Shown: in pieces, positions 47,783-58,191 of the stretch
Layout of the letters: each line of letters opens with the position of its first letter
How positions within the stretch are numbered: position 1 is the first letter of the stretch
DNA from: Leptospiraceae bacterium
GTDB lineage: Bacteria; Spirochaetota; Leptospiria; Leptospirales; Leptospiraceae
Length of the DNA stretch: 64,000 nt
Assembly: GCA_016708435.1 (NCBI GenBank)
Contig: JADJFV010000001.1
Coordinates: forward strand, 992,001 to 1,056,000
Direction: 5' to 3'
The notes under the pieces: model-generated
Seen by the model: only the letters and a program-made list of their open reading frames with translations
The model's database searches: none
Told to the model about the DNA's origin: nothing
Made by a program: the position numbers and the translations under genes

Positions 47783-48148
47783 TTACAAAGCCCACATATT
47801 ACTTAATGCTCCAAGAAATTTGACTTCTTGTTCTGAGTGAGTATGATCGCTCATTGCATGTTTGACTGCCTCAAAAGTTATTCTTAGATCTTTATCGTTC
47901 AGATTTTCCTTTAAAAACAGGACAGAAGTTGTCGTATGCTCAAAGAGTTTTTCGGGCGTCATCAGTTTTGTTTCTTCAATGACTGCTGCCAAATAATCCA
48001 ACGGATTGTCTTCTCTCCCTATACCTTGAAAAAGTTCAGTAAGAATCGCAATCATATTATCCAATTCTTGATCAGAAATTACACCATCGTAACCGGTTGC
48101 ATATAACAAAACTATGCAAAGATTATATTCAAGTTGATTATTATTCAT
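47783..48148 (-). CDS. TerB-like helical protein
   Basis: The 121-residue all-helical protein carries acidic turns typical of TerB-like domains: GYDGVISDQELDNMI near residue 20 and SDHTHSEQEVKFLGAL near the C-terminus. TerB domains bind metal through such acidic residues and occur in membrane-linked stress systems. No other ter genes are present. The function is unknown. Confidence 0.6.
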   Translation of the reverse strand: MNNNQLEYNLCIVLLYATGYDGVISDQELDNMIAILTELFQGIGREDNPLDYLAAVIEETKLMTPEKLFEHTTTSVLFLKENLNDKDLRITFEAVKHAMSDHTHSEQEVKFLGALSNMWAL

Positions 48149-48304
48149 AAAAATTAAAAATATCCTTAAATACAGAATTCATTGAGTAAGTTGATTGTCT
48201 ACACAAAACAAAGTCTTTTCTTTATGTATTGTATAAGTAGAAAGGTAACGACAGAAAAGTCCTTCAAATGAGAACTTAGCGCAAAAAAACTGGATTGTGA
48301 AGGC

Positions 48305-50370
48305 ATGATTTTTTTTAGAAAAAAGAAAGATTCTTCAGCGTTGATTGAGCATTATTTCTCAGCTTTAGCAATGAAACTTGAGTTTGATGCAAGTGGAAAA
48401 CTAATTAATATTAATATTGGAAATCAGAAAGAGTCTACTCAAATTTATGCCACTACAACTCTAAAAAATTTTTTTATCAAAGAAAATATTTCTCACAGGC
48501 AAGAAGCCAATCAAATCGAATTCAAAAAAACTCTTATTAACAGGCAAAACAAAGTTTGTCGTTTGATTGAACGTTTTATTGCAAAAGAAAAAAGTGTTAG
48601 ATGGGAAATCGAAATAGAAAGTAATGATTCGGCTTGGACAACAGATATTATTACTGAATTAAAATATCCGGTTTCTTCAAAAAGTCGATTCTGGACAACA
48701 TGGAGTGATCCAGAACAAAAGAAATCTGGATGGCGTGATCCTCGAATGCTCAAGCCTTTTTCAAATCGAGTATGGGAATATTCAAATCTAACAAAGAATA
48801 CACCCGAGAACGGGAATTTTTTTTCTATTCCTCTGGCAACTTTCGCGGAGTTAGATATTGATTTAGCGCATAGCATCTTGTTATCCCCTGAAGATTCAAT
48901 TTTCAATATGTATCTTTCTACCCGTAAAAGCGGAGAAATTCTTTTTGTTCGAAAAGGACATCGACTTGGAGAAGGGAAAAAAGTTTCATTTGCAATGGAT
49001 ATTGTCTCGCATGAAGCGGATTGGAGAGGTGGATTGCGCTTCTATGTTGAACGTTATCCGCATTTTTTCAATCCGATAAATCCCATTGCTGACTCTATGG
49101 CGGGTTGCGGCGCTTATTCGGGATATGAAGGTGCGATAGACGCAAAACGTTTAAAGAAAATGGGTTTTAGCGTTAATTGGAAATTATCCGATGACTTTCC
49201 TTGGATGGGAATGTTTATTCCGCCCGTCGACAGTCCAGAAGAAACATGGACTCGATCTTGCAACGAGCCTTCTCCAGATGGAAAGAATCCTAACACGTCA
49301 TGTAAGCAAATGAATGATTATGCAAAACGTATGAAAGAAGAAGGCTTTTATGTTTTAAGCTATTTTAATGTAACTGAATTTGGAAAGAATATGAATGCAA
49401 GTGAATGGAAAAAGCATTTCTCAGGAAAAGAGATTTGGAAAAATCCAGTGCAATTTCTAAAAGAAAGAATGCCGAATGCAGTTCTTGATCCAAAGCTTAG
49501 AACTTTTTATGGTGCAAAGATTACAGATTGTGGAGATAAAGAATACCAGGAATTTTTAATTGAACAAGCCGATAGGAATATACGCCTGTTACCCGACACT
49601 TCAGGTGTGTGCATTGATCGCATGGATTGGTTGAGATACTTTAATTCAAATGCAAATGATGGAGTTAGTATGATAAACAATCGGCCGGTAAGAGCTTTAG
49701 TCGAGTCGTGGAAAAGCTTTATGAAGAGGCTCGATTTGCTGATGCATATAAACGAGAAGGTAATCTTCGTTAATCCCATGACAATGCGAATAGATTTATT
49801 TCAGTATGTGGATGGATTTTATTCGGAGCATGGCGAGTCGGGTCCCGGTCTTAATTCACTGGCATTTGTAGGGATGCGGAAAACGGCGATTACCTGGACA
49901 TGTATGTGGTGGTATTTTCCTGAATACAAATTAAAACCAGACCCTGATCGCTTTTTTCAGAGGCATTTATTGATGGGAGTTTTTCCAACTGCCCCTTTTC
50001 CTTTTAATAACCACGCACTCAGACCGCATCCCAAAACAGATCAATACTATTTGGATTATGGTCCGTTATTAAAAACTTTACGTGGAAAGAAATGGGTATT
50101 AGCTCCTAGATGCATAGAGACAACTACCAAAGATGTTAAAGTGAATTTATTTGAAACAGTGAATGGATTTATCGCACCAATAACTTTTGGATTTGGGTCA
50201 ACGAATGCTATTGTGATAATAAGGAATATTTCAGGTCTAAAAAAATGCGGGTAACGGCATTTTTTCCTGGAATTGAGGATTCAATAAGTCCATTGGTTGA
50301 ATGGAATGATGACGTTCTTGTAATTGATGTTCCCTTACTTCGCGGATGTGCGGTTTTAAAGTTAGAGTAA
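48305..50370 (+). CDS. glycoside-hydrolase-like TIM-barrel protein, frameshifted near its C-terminus
   Basis: The main frame (48305-50254, 649 residues) has an N-terminal beta region. A barrel-like core from about 265 contains CGAYSGYEG, FSVNWKLSDDFPWMG, EGFYVLSYFNVTEFG, and the acidic GVCIDRMDWLRYF where a nucleophile is expected. This layout recalls GH36-like and DUF6259-type hydrolases, but the exact family is uncertain. The frame ends after ISGLKKCG at an A7 run (50239-50245). Shifting there gives MRVTAFFPGIEDS and 41 sensible residues to a stop at 50370, finishing a beta domain. One base of indel is therefore likely. No signal peptide is seen. Confidence 0.68.
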
Positions 50371-50486
50371 AAATTAGATTCATGATAAACTGCTATAAAG
50401 ATGAAATATTTTTATAATTTCTATCTTTTTTTTGAGTTGAGTTTATAGAAAATATTTTTTTTAATCCAAAAGAGAAAGGTATTTAA

Positions 50487-51908
50487 GTGCAAAATCATCC
50501 AATACAAAAAGGCTTTGAGAAATGTGAAGTCAACTTGACAAATACTGGATTAATTCAGGAATTTGGTTGCATTCTCTGGGTATCAAGAGAAACTAAAATA
50601 ATTACAAATGTATCCGAGAATGCAATGACTATGCTTGGCATAGATTCAATTCTAGGAAAACCTCTCTCTGAAATTTTGGGTTATGAATTTGCTACCCGTC
50701 TTTTTGATCTATCGCATACAAAATTCTTTCATGAGTTATGGGAGCGATTCCATTTATATGGACATGCAGAGGATACTGGAATACTAATTGAAATAGAGCC
50801 TATTTCCGATTATCCGCATAAAAGAAAAATATTTAGACTTTATAATGCGCATTCAAGAGAAGAGTTAGTTGAAAAAACTTTATCTCGTCTTGCGGAAGAA
50901 ACTGGATTTGAGAGAGTTATGCTTTATGAATTTCTTTCTGATGGAAGTGGACAAATTTCAGCCGAAATCTACAAGGGAAATAGAGATAGTTATCTTGGAC
51001 TTCGCTATCCAGCAACGGATATACCCAAAGTTGCAAGAGATTTATATTTAAAAAACTCGTATCGCTATATTCATAATGTAGATGCAAAGCCAATTTCGGT
51101 TTTAAGTCTGAATGAATCAACGAAAGATTCTTTAGATTTAATGCATAGCTCACTACGAAATGTATCTCCTTTCCATATTGAGTATTTAAAAAATATGGGA
51201 GTAGCTTGCGCGCTTTCCCTTTCTCTTGTTAAAGATAAAAAATTGACTGGAATGTTTTCTTTGCATCATTTTGAACCAAAATATATTTCACATGATCAGC
51301 GAATTAAATTATCTGAAATTGTAAGTCAATATTTGCAGAGGATACAGATTCGAGATAGTGAAGAGAAAATGCAGTTTCTAGATAGCTATAAGAGAGAAGT
51401 ATCAACATTCATTACAGCGATTCACTATGGATATTACAATGAGAATGAAATTACAAAGATGATTTCTCTTATGGGTGCTACTGGTCTTGTTGTGCGGCAG
51501 GGTGAACGTTGGTTTGCTGTTGGAGCAGTAAGGATTTCAGAAACATTGAAAGCAGTTGAAGAAAGTATTACGCATGGTAAATCCAAGGGAGTTTTTGACA
51601 CAGACTGCATCTCTTCCCTTTATGTGGGAATGGAAACACAGAAAGAGCAAATTTCAGGGTTAATGTGTGTCTGGTATTCAGATTTGATTACACGCGAAAA
51701 AAATTCATTTCTATTTGTTAAACCGGAAGTTGTCCAAGAGGTAGTATGGGGAAGTAAAGTGGATATTTATCAAGGCGGTATGAATCCGATTAATTCTTTC
51801 GGACAATGGAAGGAGTCAATGAGTTACCACAGCGAAGCCTGGTCAAAGCAAGCAAGGAATGCGGCTCAGACCATTCTATTTCTTAGTTTAACTGGCCATA
51901 AAGATTAA
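50487..51908 (+). CDS. bacteriophytochrome photosensory core without output domain
   Basis: The 473-residue product has a GTG start with aaagg upstream. It reads PAS (about 15-115), GAF (120-290), PHY (295-460) and then stops. The biliverdin-binding Cys is C13 in KCEVNLTNTG. GAF residues match bacteriophytochromes: YPATDIP with D178, SPFHIEYLKNMGV with H230 and Y233, and LHH with H260; the spacing 178-230-260 nearly equals D207-H260-H290 of DrBphP. In the PHY tongue the invariant PRxSF is PINSF, so the Arg is lost. No histidine kinase, GGDEF or other effector follows. It should sense red or far-red light and signal by protein contact. It stands alone here. Confidence 0.88.
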   Translation: MQNHPIQKGFEKCEVNLTNTGLIQEFGCILWVSRETKIITNVSENAMTMLGIDSILGKPLSEILGYEFATRLFDLSHTKFFHELWERFHLYGHAEDTGILIEIEPISDYPHKRKIFRLYNAHSREELVEKTLSRLAEETGFERVMLYEFLSDGSGQISAEIYKGNRDSYLGLRYPATDIPKVARDLYLKNSYRYIHNVDAKPISVLSLNESTKDSLDLMHSSLRNVSPFHIEYLKNMGVACALSLSLVKDKKLTGMFSLHHFEPKYISHDQRIKLSEIVSQYLQRIQIRDSEEKMQFLDSYKREVSTFITAIHYGYYNENEITKMISLMGATGLVVRQGERWFAVGAVRISETLKAVEESITHGKSKGVFDTDCISSLYVGMETQKEQISGLMCVWYSDLITREKNSFLFVKPEVVQEVVWGSKVDIYQGGMNPINSFGQWKESMSYHSEAWSKQARNAAQTILFLSLTGHKD

Positions 51909-51950
51909 TTTTTTGTTTGCGTTGATTTGGAAATAAATTATTAATAGGTT

Positions 51951-52859
51951 ATGAAAAATTTATTACTATTAATTTTCCTTTTATTCTTTATGCAATGCAA
52001 CAAAAACTCGATTCGTGGAAGCATTCCTATCGACTATATTCTGATTCATGAGAAAATTCAAATTGATTTGCTCGAAAGGGAATATATTCTATTTAAACCA
52101 AAAGAAATAAAGAAAAATGTAATATTAATTGGTCTTCATGGAAGAGGAGGAACTGGGGAAGAACTCATGTGGAAAACAGAGTTTAACCGCTTGGCAGAAG
52201 AAGAAGGGTTTATCATTGTTTATCCCTACGGAATCAATCGTGCTTGGATAGATGGAAGAAGACTTCCCGAAGAAGATTCAAAGGCTAACGACGAAAAATT
52301 CCTTTTAGCATTAAGAGAAAAATTAGAAAAAGAATTTTCTATTCAAAAGTTTTTCCTATTCGGCTATTCAAACGGTGGTTTTATGACTCAGAAAATGGCG
52401 TTTACTTATCCAGAAGCTTTTATAGGCTACGCAAGTGTAGTCTCTACGATATCCGACAAATTAAACAAAGAAAAACCGAAGCAGCCTGTTCCTGTATTAT
52501 TTATTAATGGAACGGATGACCCAATTGTTCCCTACAAAGGCGGAATGATTAGCGGCAATAAAGGATTAGTCGTAGGAGCAGAGGATACAGTTAAACAATG
52601 GGTAAAATGGAATAAATGTGGAATTAAACCTGATGCAGAAATTGTCAATCAGCTTAACGACGGAGTAAAAGTTTTTATTCATACCTATACCAATTGCAAA
52701 TCAGGTAAACCAGTTCGATTTCTAAAATTAGAAGGAGCCGGTCATGGCTGGCCCGGAAAATTAGTAGAAGAAAAACCAGGCTTCGGAAAGTTTACGACTG
52801 AAATTAGTGCAAATGAGGAGATTTGGAAATTCTTTGAGTCATTACCAAGGAAAAACTAA
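51951..52859 (+). CDS. LpqC/PHB-depolymerase-like esterase lipoprotein
   Basis: The 302-residue alpha/beta hydrolase has a lipobox FFMQCNK near residue 15. The triad is visible: Ser in FGYSNGGFMTQ, Asp in INGTDDPIVPY, His in GAGHGWPG. The oxyanion region LIGLHGRGGTGEE precedes it. This is the feruloyl-esterase/polyhydroxybutyrate-depolymerase-like (LpqC) group, exported enzymes that cleave short-chain or aromatic esters. Its 3' end overlaps the convergent LtaS-type gene by 18 bp. Confidence 0.85.
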   Translation: MKNLLLLIFLLFFMQCNKNSIRGSIPIDYILIHEKIQIDLLEREYILFKPKEIKKNVILIGLHGRGGTGEELMWKTEFNRLAEEEGFIIVYPYGINRAWIDGRRLPEEDSKANDEKFLLALREKLEKEFSIQKFFLFGYSNGGFMTQKMAFTYPEAFIGYASVVSTISDKLNKEKPKQPVPVLFINGTDDPIVPYKGGMISGNKGLVVGAEDTVKQWVKWNKCGIKPDAEIVNQLNDGVKVFIHTYTNCKSGKPVRFLKLEGAGHGWPGKLVEEKPGFGKFTTEISANEEIWKFFESLPRKN

Positions 52860-54793
52860 ATTTTTTTCCATTAGGTAAATGGGGAGATTGAGGAAAGCGT
52901 TTGTTTTGCGCTCCGTTAGCTTGCATTCGGGAGATATATTGCAGTCTTGTCTATCAATGAATGGTTCAACGAGAGGGAAATTAACTGTCGGTCGTGTTGC
53001 ATCTAAGTTTTGAAAATAAAAATGGTCTTCTTCAATCCAGCCATATAGGTAACCAAAACAAAAATAGGCAAACGATTTTGAGCTGGGGGCAAATAAGTCT
53101 TTACCCATTGCAGAGAATAATATCGGTTTTGCAACAAATCCGAGTAGTGTAGGAATCAAATCTATCTGCGAACCAATATTCTCTCGAATTTCGGGCTTTA
53201 ACTTAGAAGGCGCATAAATCAAAAGTGGAATATTCCTATCTTCGTAATGATTCAAGTCTCTATGATGTGTATGGTCTGCCAGAAAAACAAAAACAGTGTT
53301 CTCAAAGTAAGCTTCTTTTTCTGCCAAGCGCATAAATTCACCAATTGCAAAATCAGCGTAATGATACGTGTTCAAGTATGCAAAATCTTTTGTCTTTGAG
53401 TCAAATACTTCAAACTTTTTATCGGGAACTCTATAGGGATAGTGTGTAGAGATTGTTAAGTAGGTTGCTAGGAACGGTTTATCCTTATTTTGCGCTTTTA
53501 GGTATTCATTGAATAGTATAAGTCCATCTCCATCATCAAAGCCCCACACTCCTTTTTAAAACGTTTGGTTTTATCAATCGTTCTTTCATCGACAATTGTA
53601 TTGAACCCCCATTGCTTAATATGCGGCTCAATATTTTCAAATGACAAATCACTGCCTGTCATGAAAAGACTTTCATAATTTGCCTGCTTTAAAAGTTTTC
53701 CAATACCGGATACTCTTGCGTTAGCCTCTTGTGTGTGAAGAAGACTCATCATTGGTCTATCTGGAATTCCTGTCAGTGTAGCAATTAATCCATTAGAGGT
53801 TCGCCCGCCAGTAGCAAAAAACCTTCGAAAGAAAACTCCTTTCTCGGCGAGATGATTAAAATTTGGAGTGACTTCTATTCCATCGACAAGTCCATCTTTA
53901 GAAATAGGTTTAACAAATTTTCCCGTCCAGCTTTCCAAAAGAATAATTACTAGATTGGGTGGGTTATTTTCATTAACCGCTGTAACTTTGCGCAGGATTG
54001 GAAAGGCAGGGTTCACAAACTCAGCACCGTCATAAGATATTGCCTCCCTGACAAATAGAGCAGATTCCGCAAATGGAACTTTTTTTGCATTCGGAATTTG
54101 CGTTTGACTCAAATCATAATAGGACGTAAATACTCCGTTGAGTCCTAAAATGTTTATAAATCCATTGTTTGAAATGATCGCATGACTGGGTCGAAGAGAT
54201 GTAGGCTGTATTCCACCACGAACAAGCAACACAGAAAGGAAAAGGAATAAAAAAAATTCCATTCCTCGACTCAGTGGCTTACGAGTAGTTTCCTCATAGA
54301 CAAAGTAATTTTTATAAATATAAATCGCAAGAGTTAAATAAGAAATTACAACTCCAATCAAAAAAAGAAACAACGCTGGCTGCTCTAAAAAGAAAGATTG
54401 AATTAATACAAAAATATCTTTGTTTAAGAAAACAAATCCTTCATAGCCCAAATGTTTATTAGCATTCGCAAAATAGATAGTATCCCCAACCAAGTGCATT
54501 GCTATCCAGGCAATAATTACGTTAGGCAAAAAAGCCCAGAGAAATTGATAGGCACGAAAACGATTTAAGGGAAATAGGAGTGATAAAAAATAAAACGGTG
54601 CGATAACGCTCGCAGTGACCGATGCATCAAATCTTAGTCCGACAAGAAAACTCTGCAAGATAAGACTAACACTTCCCCCGTCTAATCGATCTTTGTAGGC
54701 TAATAAGAATATAACTCTATATAGAAAGAAAATGAAAATACAAAAACTGAAATAAAAAAGAAAAAACTTTGTGCGAAGGTTTATTTTTGACAT
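52842..54793 (-). pseudogene. LtaS/OpgB-type phosphotransferase, split by a frameshift
   Basis: The first frame (54793-53498) encodes five membrane helices, then the catalytic entry with VIILLESWTGKF and ATGGRTSNGLIATLTGIPD, where Thr is the usual LtaS-type nucleophile. It goes out of frame after TKRFKKECG. The remainder (53549-52842) continues in another frame with KGVWGFDDGD, AT-Y-LTISTHYPYRVP, and LADHTHHRD carrying the metal-binding Asp and His. Adding one base to the A5 run (53553-53557 on the plus strand) restores a single ORF of about 650 residues. The intact enzyme would transfer phosphoglycerol- or phosphoethanolamine-like groups outside the inner membrane. Confidence 0.83.
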
Positions 54794-54799
54794 GATTCA

Positions 54800-54835
54800 A
54801 GATTACCACCGATGAACACCGATAAACACCGATAA
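54800..54835. repeat. short tandem repeat, three 10-bp units
   Basis: Unit acaccgataa appears twice perfectly (54816-54835) after a variant ccaccgatga. The leading agattaccaccgat (54800-54813) is identical to 1238-1251 at the edge of repeat copy 1. Similar accgataaac strings are common intergenic repeats in environmental genomes. Confidence 0.7.
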
Positions 54836-54894
54836 AAGATACGATAGGTCTTATTGTTCGTAATTAGGTTTGAATCCATATCATTTTCTATCGT

Positions 54895-54930
54895 TCTTCT
54901 CTTCGCGTCCTTCGTGCTCTTCGTGGTAAA
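54895..54930. repeat. cttcgtg-type intergenic repeat
   Basis: The sequence contains cgcgtccttcgtgctcttcgtgg, a 9- to 10-bp periodic motif seen between genes in many unrelated genomes. Read on the minus strand it gives YHEEHEGREE, a well-known spurious peptide. It is not a gene. Confidence 0.65.
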
Positions 54931-54965
54931 AAAATCTTTTTATACAACCCCAAGGTGAGATTTTG

Positions 54966-55178
54966 CTAGAACATTGCACCGGCGGCGTTGATTGCTTCTT
55001 TGACTTGGTCATAAAGCTCGGGTGGAATGGCGATTCCTTTTTGTGTTGGTTTATACTCGTTATTCGCATCTGTATACCAAACTCGTAAGTTCAAAAGTTT
55101 TTTTCCTTTGAACTCGCTGATTTCTACGCGAATAATCTCGCCTTTGCCTTTGTCTATATCTTTAATAATTCCACTCAT
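54966..55178 (-). CDS. PC4/p15-type single-strand DNA-binding protein
   Basis: The 70-residue protein matches the transcriptional-coactivator p15 (PC4) domain: [20 protein letters not shown], then [20 protein letters not shown], and a C-terminal helix ([10 protein letters not shown]). Bacterial PC4-like proteins bind single-stranded DNA or RNA as dimers. The ATG overlaps the stop of the ferredoxin-NADP+ reductase gene by one base (TAATG), so translation is coupled. Confidence 0.87.
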   Translation of the reverse strand: MSGIIKDIDKGKGEIIRVEISEFKGKKLLNLRVWYTDANNEYKPTQKGIAIPPELYDQVKEAINAAGAMF

Positions 55179-56110
55179 TAGTATGTCTCCACAAATAGTT
55201 GTTTTTGTTCTTTTAATTTTTCTTCAAAATGCGACAATTCACCGTTATCTCCAAGAGCTTTTTGTAATTCTTGTATAACACCTTTCTCCATTCCTTTTGG
55301 TCCGCCGCAAATGTAAAGACGACCATTGTTCACGAAGGATTGCTTTATTTGATCTGCATATTCTCTAATTCTATGACCAATATACATTCTACCTCCATCA
55401 AATGAATTCTTTTGTTCGCGGCTAATCGCTGTTACTAGCTTGAAGTTCTTGTGTTTCTTTTCTAGCTCTAAAAATTCATCGAGTAAAACGATTTCATCAG
55501 AATAAGGAGCGCCGTAGAATATTGTAATATTGCCGGTGAAGTTAATAAGTTTATGCTCCAACAGTTCATAAGTCATTCCATAGAAGGGAGCGATTCCAGT
55601 TCCAGTAGCGCAAAAGTAGATGTCACCGCTAAAGTCAGTCGTTGGGAGTAAAAAGTTTTTACCCGCAGGTCCAGTCATCGTCACTTCATCGCCTTCTTTT
55701 AGATCACACATATAATTTGAGCCGACGCCAGTGAATTTGACATTACCCTCATCATCATAAGCATTATCGCGTTTGATGATAAACTCAATCGAGTCTTCTT
55801 TCATCCCCATGGAATAGGTTGGAGAAGAGATTGAATAAAGCCGTATCGCATAATCCGTATTTTCCGCTCCTTTGGCTACCTTATCGGGATCCTGTCCAGG
55901 CGGAATGATTCCTGCACTTTGCCCGATTACAAATGGAAACTGAGAATGATCAATGCCGATGATTACTCTATGGATACAGGCAATGCCTTCTTGCTTTGGA
56001 CGCTTACCTGTCCCAGGATTAGGTGTTAGCTGAATGTTTTTTAAAACTTTTGCTTTGAGTGGGGCAGATTTTTTAAATAGATTGATCTTTGGCTCTCTAG
56101 GTGCTTTCAT
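55178..56110 (-). CDS. plastid-type ferredoxin-NADP+ reductase
   Basis: The 310-residue product has the FAD-binding RLYSISS, a [13 protein letters not shown] loop, the NADP-site [23 protein letters not shown], and the terminal aromatic Tyr that stacks on the flavin (VETY). The family is the plant/cyanobacterial class, which among non-photosynthetic bacteria is well known from Leptospira. It moves electrons between NADPH and ferredoxin or flavodoxin in the cytoplasm. The sequence lacks a transit or signal peptide. The downstream partner is the PC4-like gene. Confidence 0.93.
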   Translation of the reverse strand: MKAPREPKINLFKKSAPLKAKVLKNIQLTPNPGTGKRPKQEGIACIHRVIIGIDHSQFPFVIGQSAGIIPPGQDPDKVAKGAENTDYAIRLYSISSPTYSMGMKEDSIEFIIKRDNAYDDEGNVKFTGVGSNYMCDLKEGDEVTMTGPAGKNFLLPTTDFSGDIYFCATGTGIAPFYGMTYELLEHKLINFTGNITIFYGAPYSDEIVLLDEFLELEKKHKNFKLVTAISREQKNSFDGGRMYIGHRIREYADQIKQSFVNNGRLYICGGPKGMEKGVIQELQKALGDNGELSHFEEKLKEQKQLFVETY

Positions 56111-56208
56111 TCTAGTTCCTTATTTTTAAAAACTTACGACAAGCATTCTTTGTGAAAATGTAAGGTCAATAAAAAAAGGAGGGGGGATTCCTAGCGCTAA
56201 AGAGAAAA

Positions 56209-56284
56209 TGGTGCGTCGTGTAGGGGTTGAACCTACGACCCATTGATTAAGAGTCAATTGCTCTACCAACTGAGCTAACGACGC
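56209..56284 (-). tRNA. tRNA-Lys (anticodon CTT), CCA encoded
   Basis: Read on the minus strand, the cloverleaf is complete: acceptor GCGTCGT/ACGACGC, D-arm GCTC...GAGC, anticodon stem ATTGA/TCAAT with loop CTCTTAA (anticodon CTT), T-arm GTAGG TTCAACC CCTAC, discriminator A and genomically encoded CCA (56211-56209). It lies alone between the reductase and porin genes. Confidence 0.95.
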
Positions 56285-56359
56285 GTATTTCTTTTACAAG
56301 TTCATTTTTTTTAAGGCAGACATTTCGAAAAGCTAATTTTTTGAGCAATCATTTTAAAA

Positions 56360-58188
56360 TTACATTACTGCTGAAATCATGAAATAAAAATATCGCGATG
56401 TAGGTTCAAAATTATACCGATTAGCCTCACCCACTTGTCTTACATTTCGAATCGCGTCTTGTGCTTGAATCAAAGAAAAGCCTGACCATATAGAAATATT
56501 TTCACTGTAATTATAAACCCAAGTTATATCATACTGAAAAAAAAGTCTCTTTCCTAAATGAGCATTGGGATCATACTTGAATCTTTCATTTCCTTTGCTT
56601 TCCGAGCTACCACCGTCTACTGTTCCTCCTGCTACATTATACCAGGCATCTTGCGATTTTGCCTTTTGGGTATCGTAAGCGGCTAATATGAATGTGCCGT
56701 AACTTTCTGTTTTATAATTGATCCTGGCTGAATAAGTTTTTATGTTTTGAAAACCTACTATTGTAGATTGTCCATTCATCATATTCCAATATGGCAAGGC
56801 ACCGGCGATTTGAGGGAATAGAGGATTCCATGTATTAACCACACCATCATTTCGATTTGCATCACCCGATGCATAAGTATATCCAATACCAAGGCGAACA
56901 TTGTCTAATATGAGAAAGCCTGTCTCTGCACTGACAAATTTGGAATCATACTTTACTCTTTCTCGATAAATTCTTTTTCCATCATAGGTTACTTGTGCGT
57001 AATCCCAACTTGCATTAATAATATCCCCATTCTTTCCTGTTTGTAAAGCAGATTCAATCGTCCAATCCCATAGCTTTCCTTTGGGCAAATTGTTGTTATT
57101 CGTTCTATTAGTAATTCGAATTCCGGCTGTAATTAGATTGTCTTTTTGCTTTTGTCTATCTTCCGTTGTAATCTGAGCATTCGGTAGCGCATAAGAAGGA
57201 CTAGTCGCTGGAATCCATTTTTTGTGAATTCCAAACGCATAGAGGTCAATCCAGAAATGCTCCCAGGGTTTAACCGTATTATACGTTCCCGTAAAATACG
57301 CATCATCAATACTCCCTCTTCTTCTGCTGTTAGTTGTAACTAAGCCCCCCGGAGCGTCGTGTTGCTCTGATAAAACACTTCCCAATACATGAGAAGAAAA
57401 ATATTTACTGTCGTGCATAAAGCGAACACCATCAAAAGAAAATCCATTGTTTAACCAATTAAGTGGTCCGAGTAATTTCAGATCTCCATAGGCAAAAATT
57501 TGTCTTCCTACTTGAATATTGATCGGAAGTTTGTCAGATTTTTTAAGAAGAATATAAGCCTCTCTGATATCCGTGCTTGATCTTTGCACTGTAGGAGTTG
57601 TTGTGCTTGCGGGAGTAATTTCTCTACCGGCATTATTTGATAGCGCATAACGCGTGTCACCTCCAGCACTTGGATTTTGGTTTCCCCAGAGCCTTGCATC
57701 TTGAATTGTAATCTTTGCTGCAAAATAAGGTGATGGATCTAGTAAAAACCAGACTTGTGAATTTTGACCAACAAAATTTGTATAATCATCTGTGTTTCGA
57801 TTGAAGTCAGCATTCTGTCTTGACTCATATCGTGGACGTAGATGAAAACCCACTTTCAGTTTGTCATCCAACCAAAAAGTCTTGCTTTTTCGTAATGCTC
57901 CCATTTGTTCGGGTGTTACGAGTATAGATCTAAGATGTTCAATATTCGTATTTCCCTTTTGATCGCTTTTGTAGGATTCTGGCAAAACGGTATTAACCGC
58001 ATCTTTCACTGTAGATGCATTTTCTTGTTTCGATTCAGATGTTGTTTTAGCATCTAATGGCTGTTTAGTCGGATCGACGATTTCACTCGTGGTCTTTGAT
58101 GAATCACCTTTGTGGACTCAGGCTCAATTTTTTCTTGAGCCGTAAGTATCGAAGTAAAAAAAATAAATAGTAGTAAGATTAATTGCAT
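56360..58188 (-). CDS. alginate-export-family porin, frameshifted in its N-terminal linker
   Basis: The long frame (58009-56360, 549 residues) shows the porin signature VGRQIFAYGDLKLLGPLNWL followed by SFDGVRF, and ends in an outer-membrane-type strand. Its open frame has no signal peptide. The peptide is found at 58188 in another frame: MQLILLLLFIFFTSILTAQE, 3 bp after the nrfA stop. The two frames join sensibly inside a Ser/Thr/Lys-rich linker (about 58050-58120; ESTK then GDSSKTTSEI) if one base is added. The protein probably lets nitrite or other small anions cross the outer membrane for NrfA, an inference from its operon position. Confidence 0.8.
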
Positions 58189-58191
58189 GTT

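Noticed and set aside
54800..54835. CRISPR-like array
   Set aside because: Units are only 10 bp with no spacers. No CRISPR array was found anywhere in the window.
54881..55069. Small protein ending in YHEEHEGREE
   Set aside because: This peptide comes from the cttcgtg intergenic repeat, and the rest overlaps the PC4-like gene.
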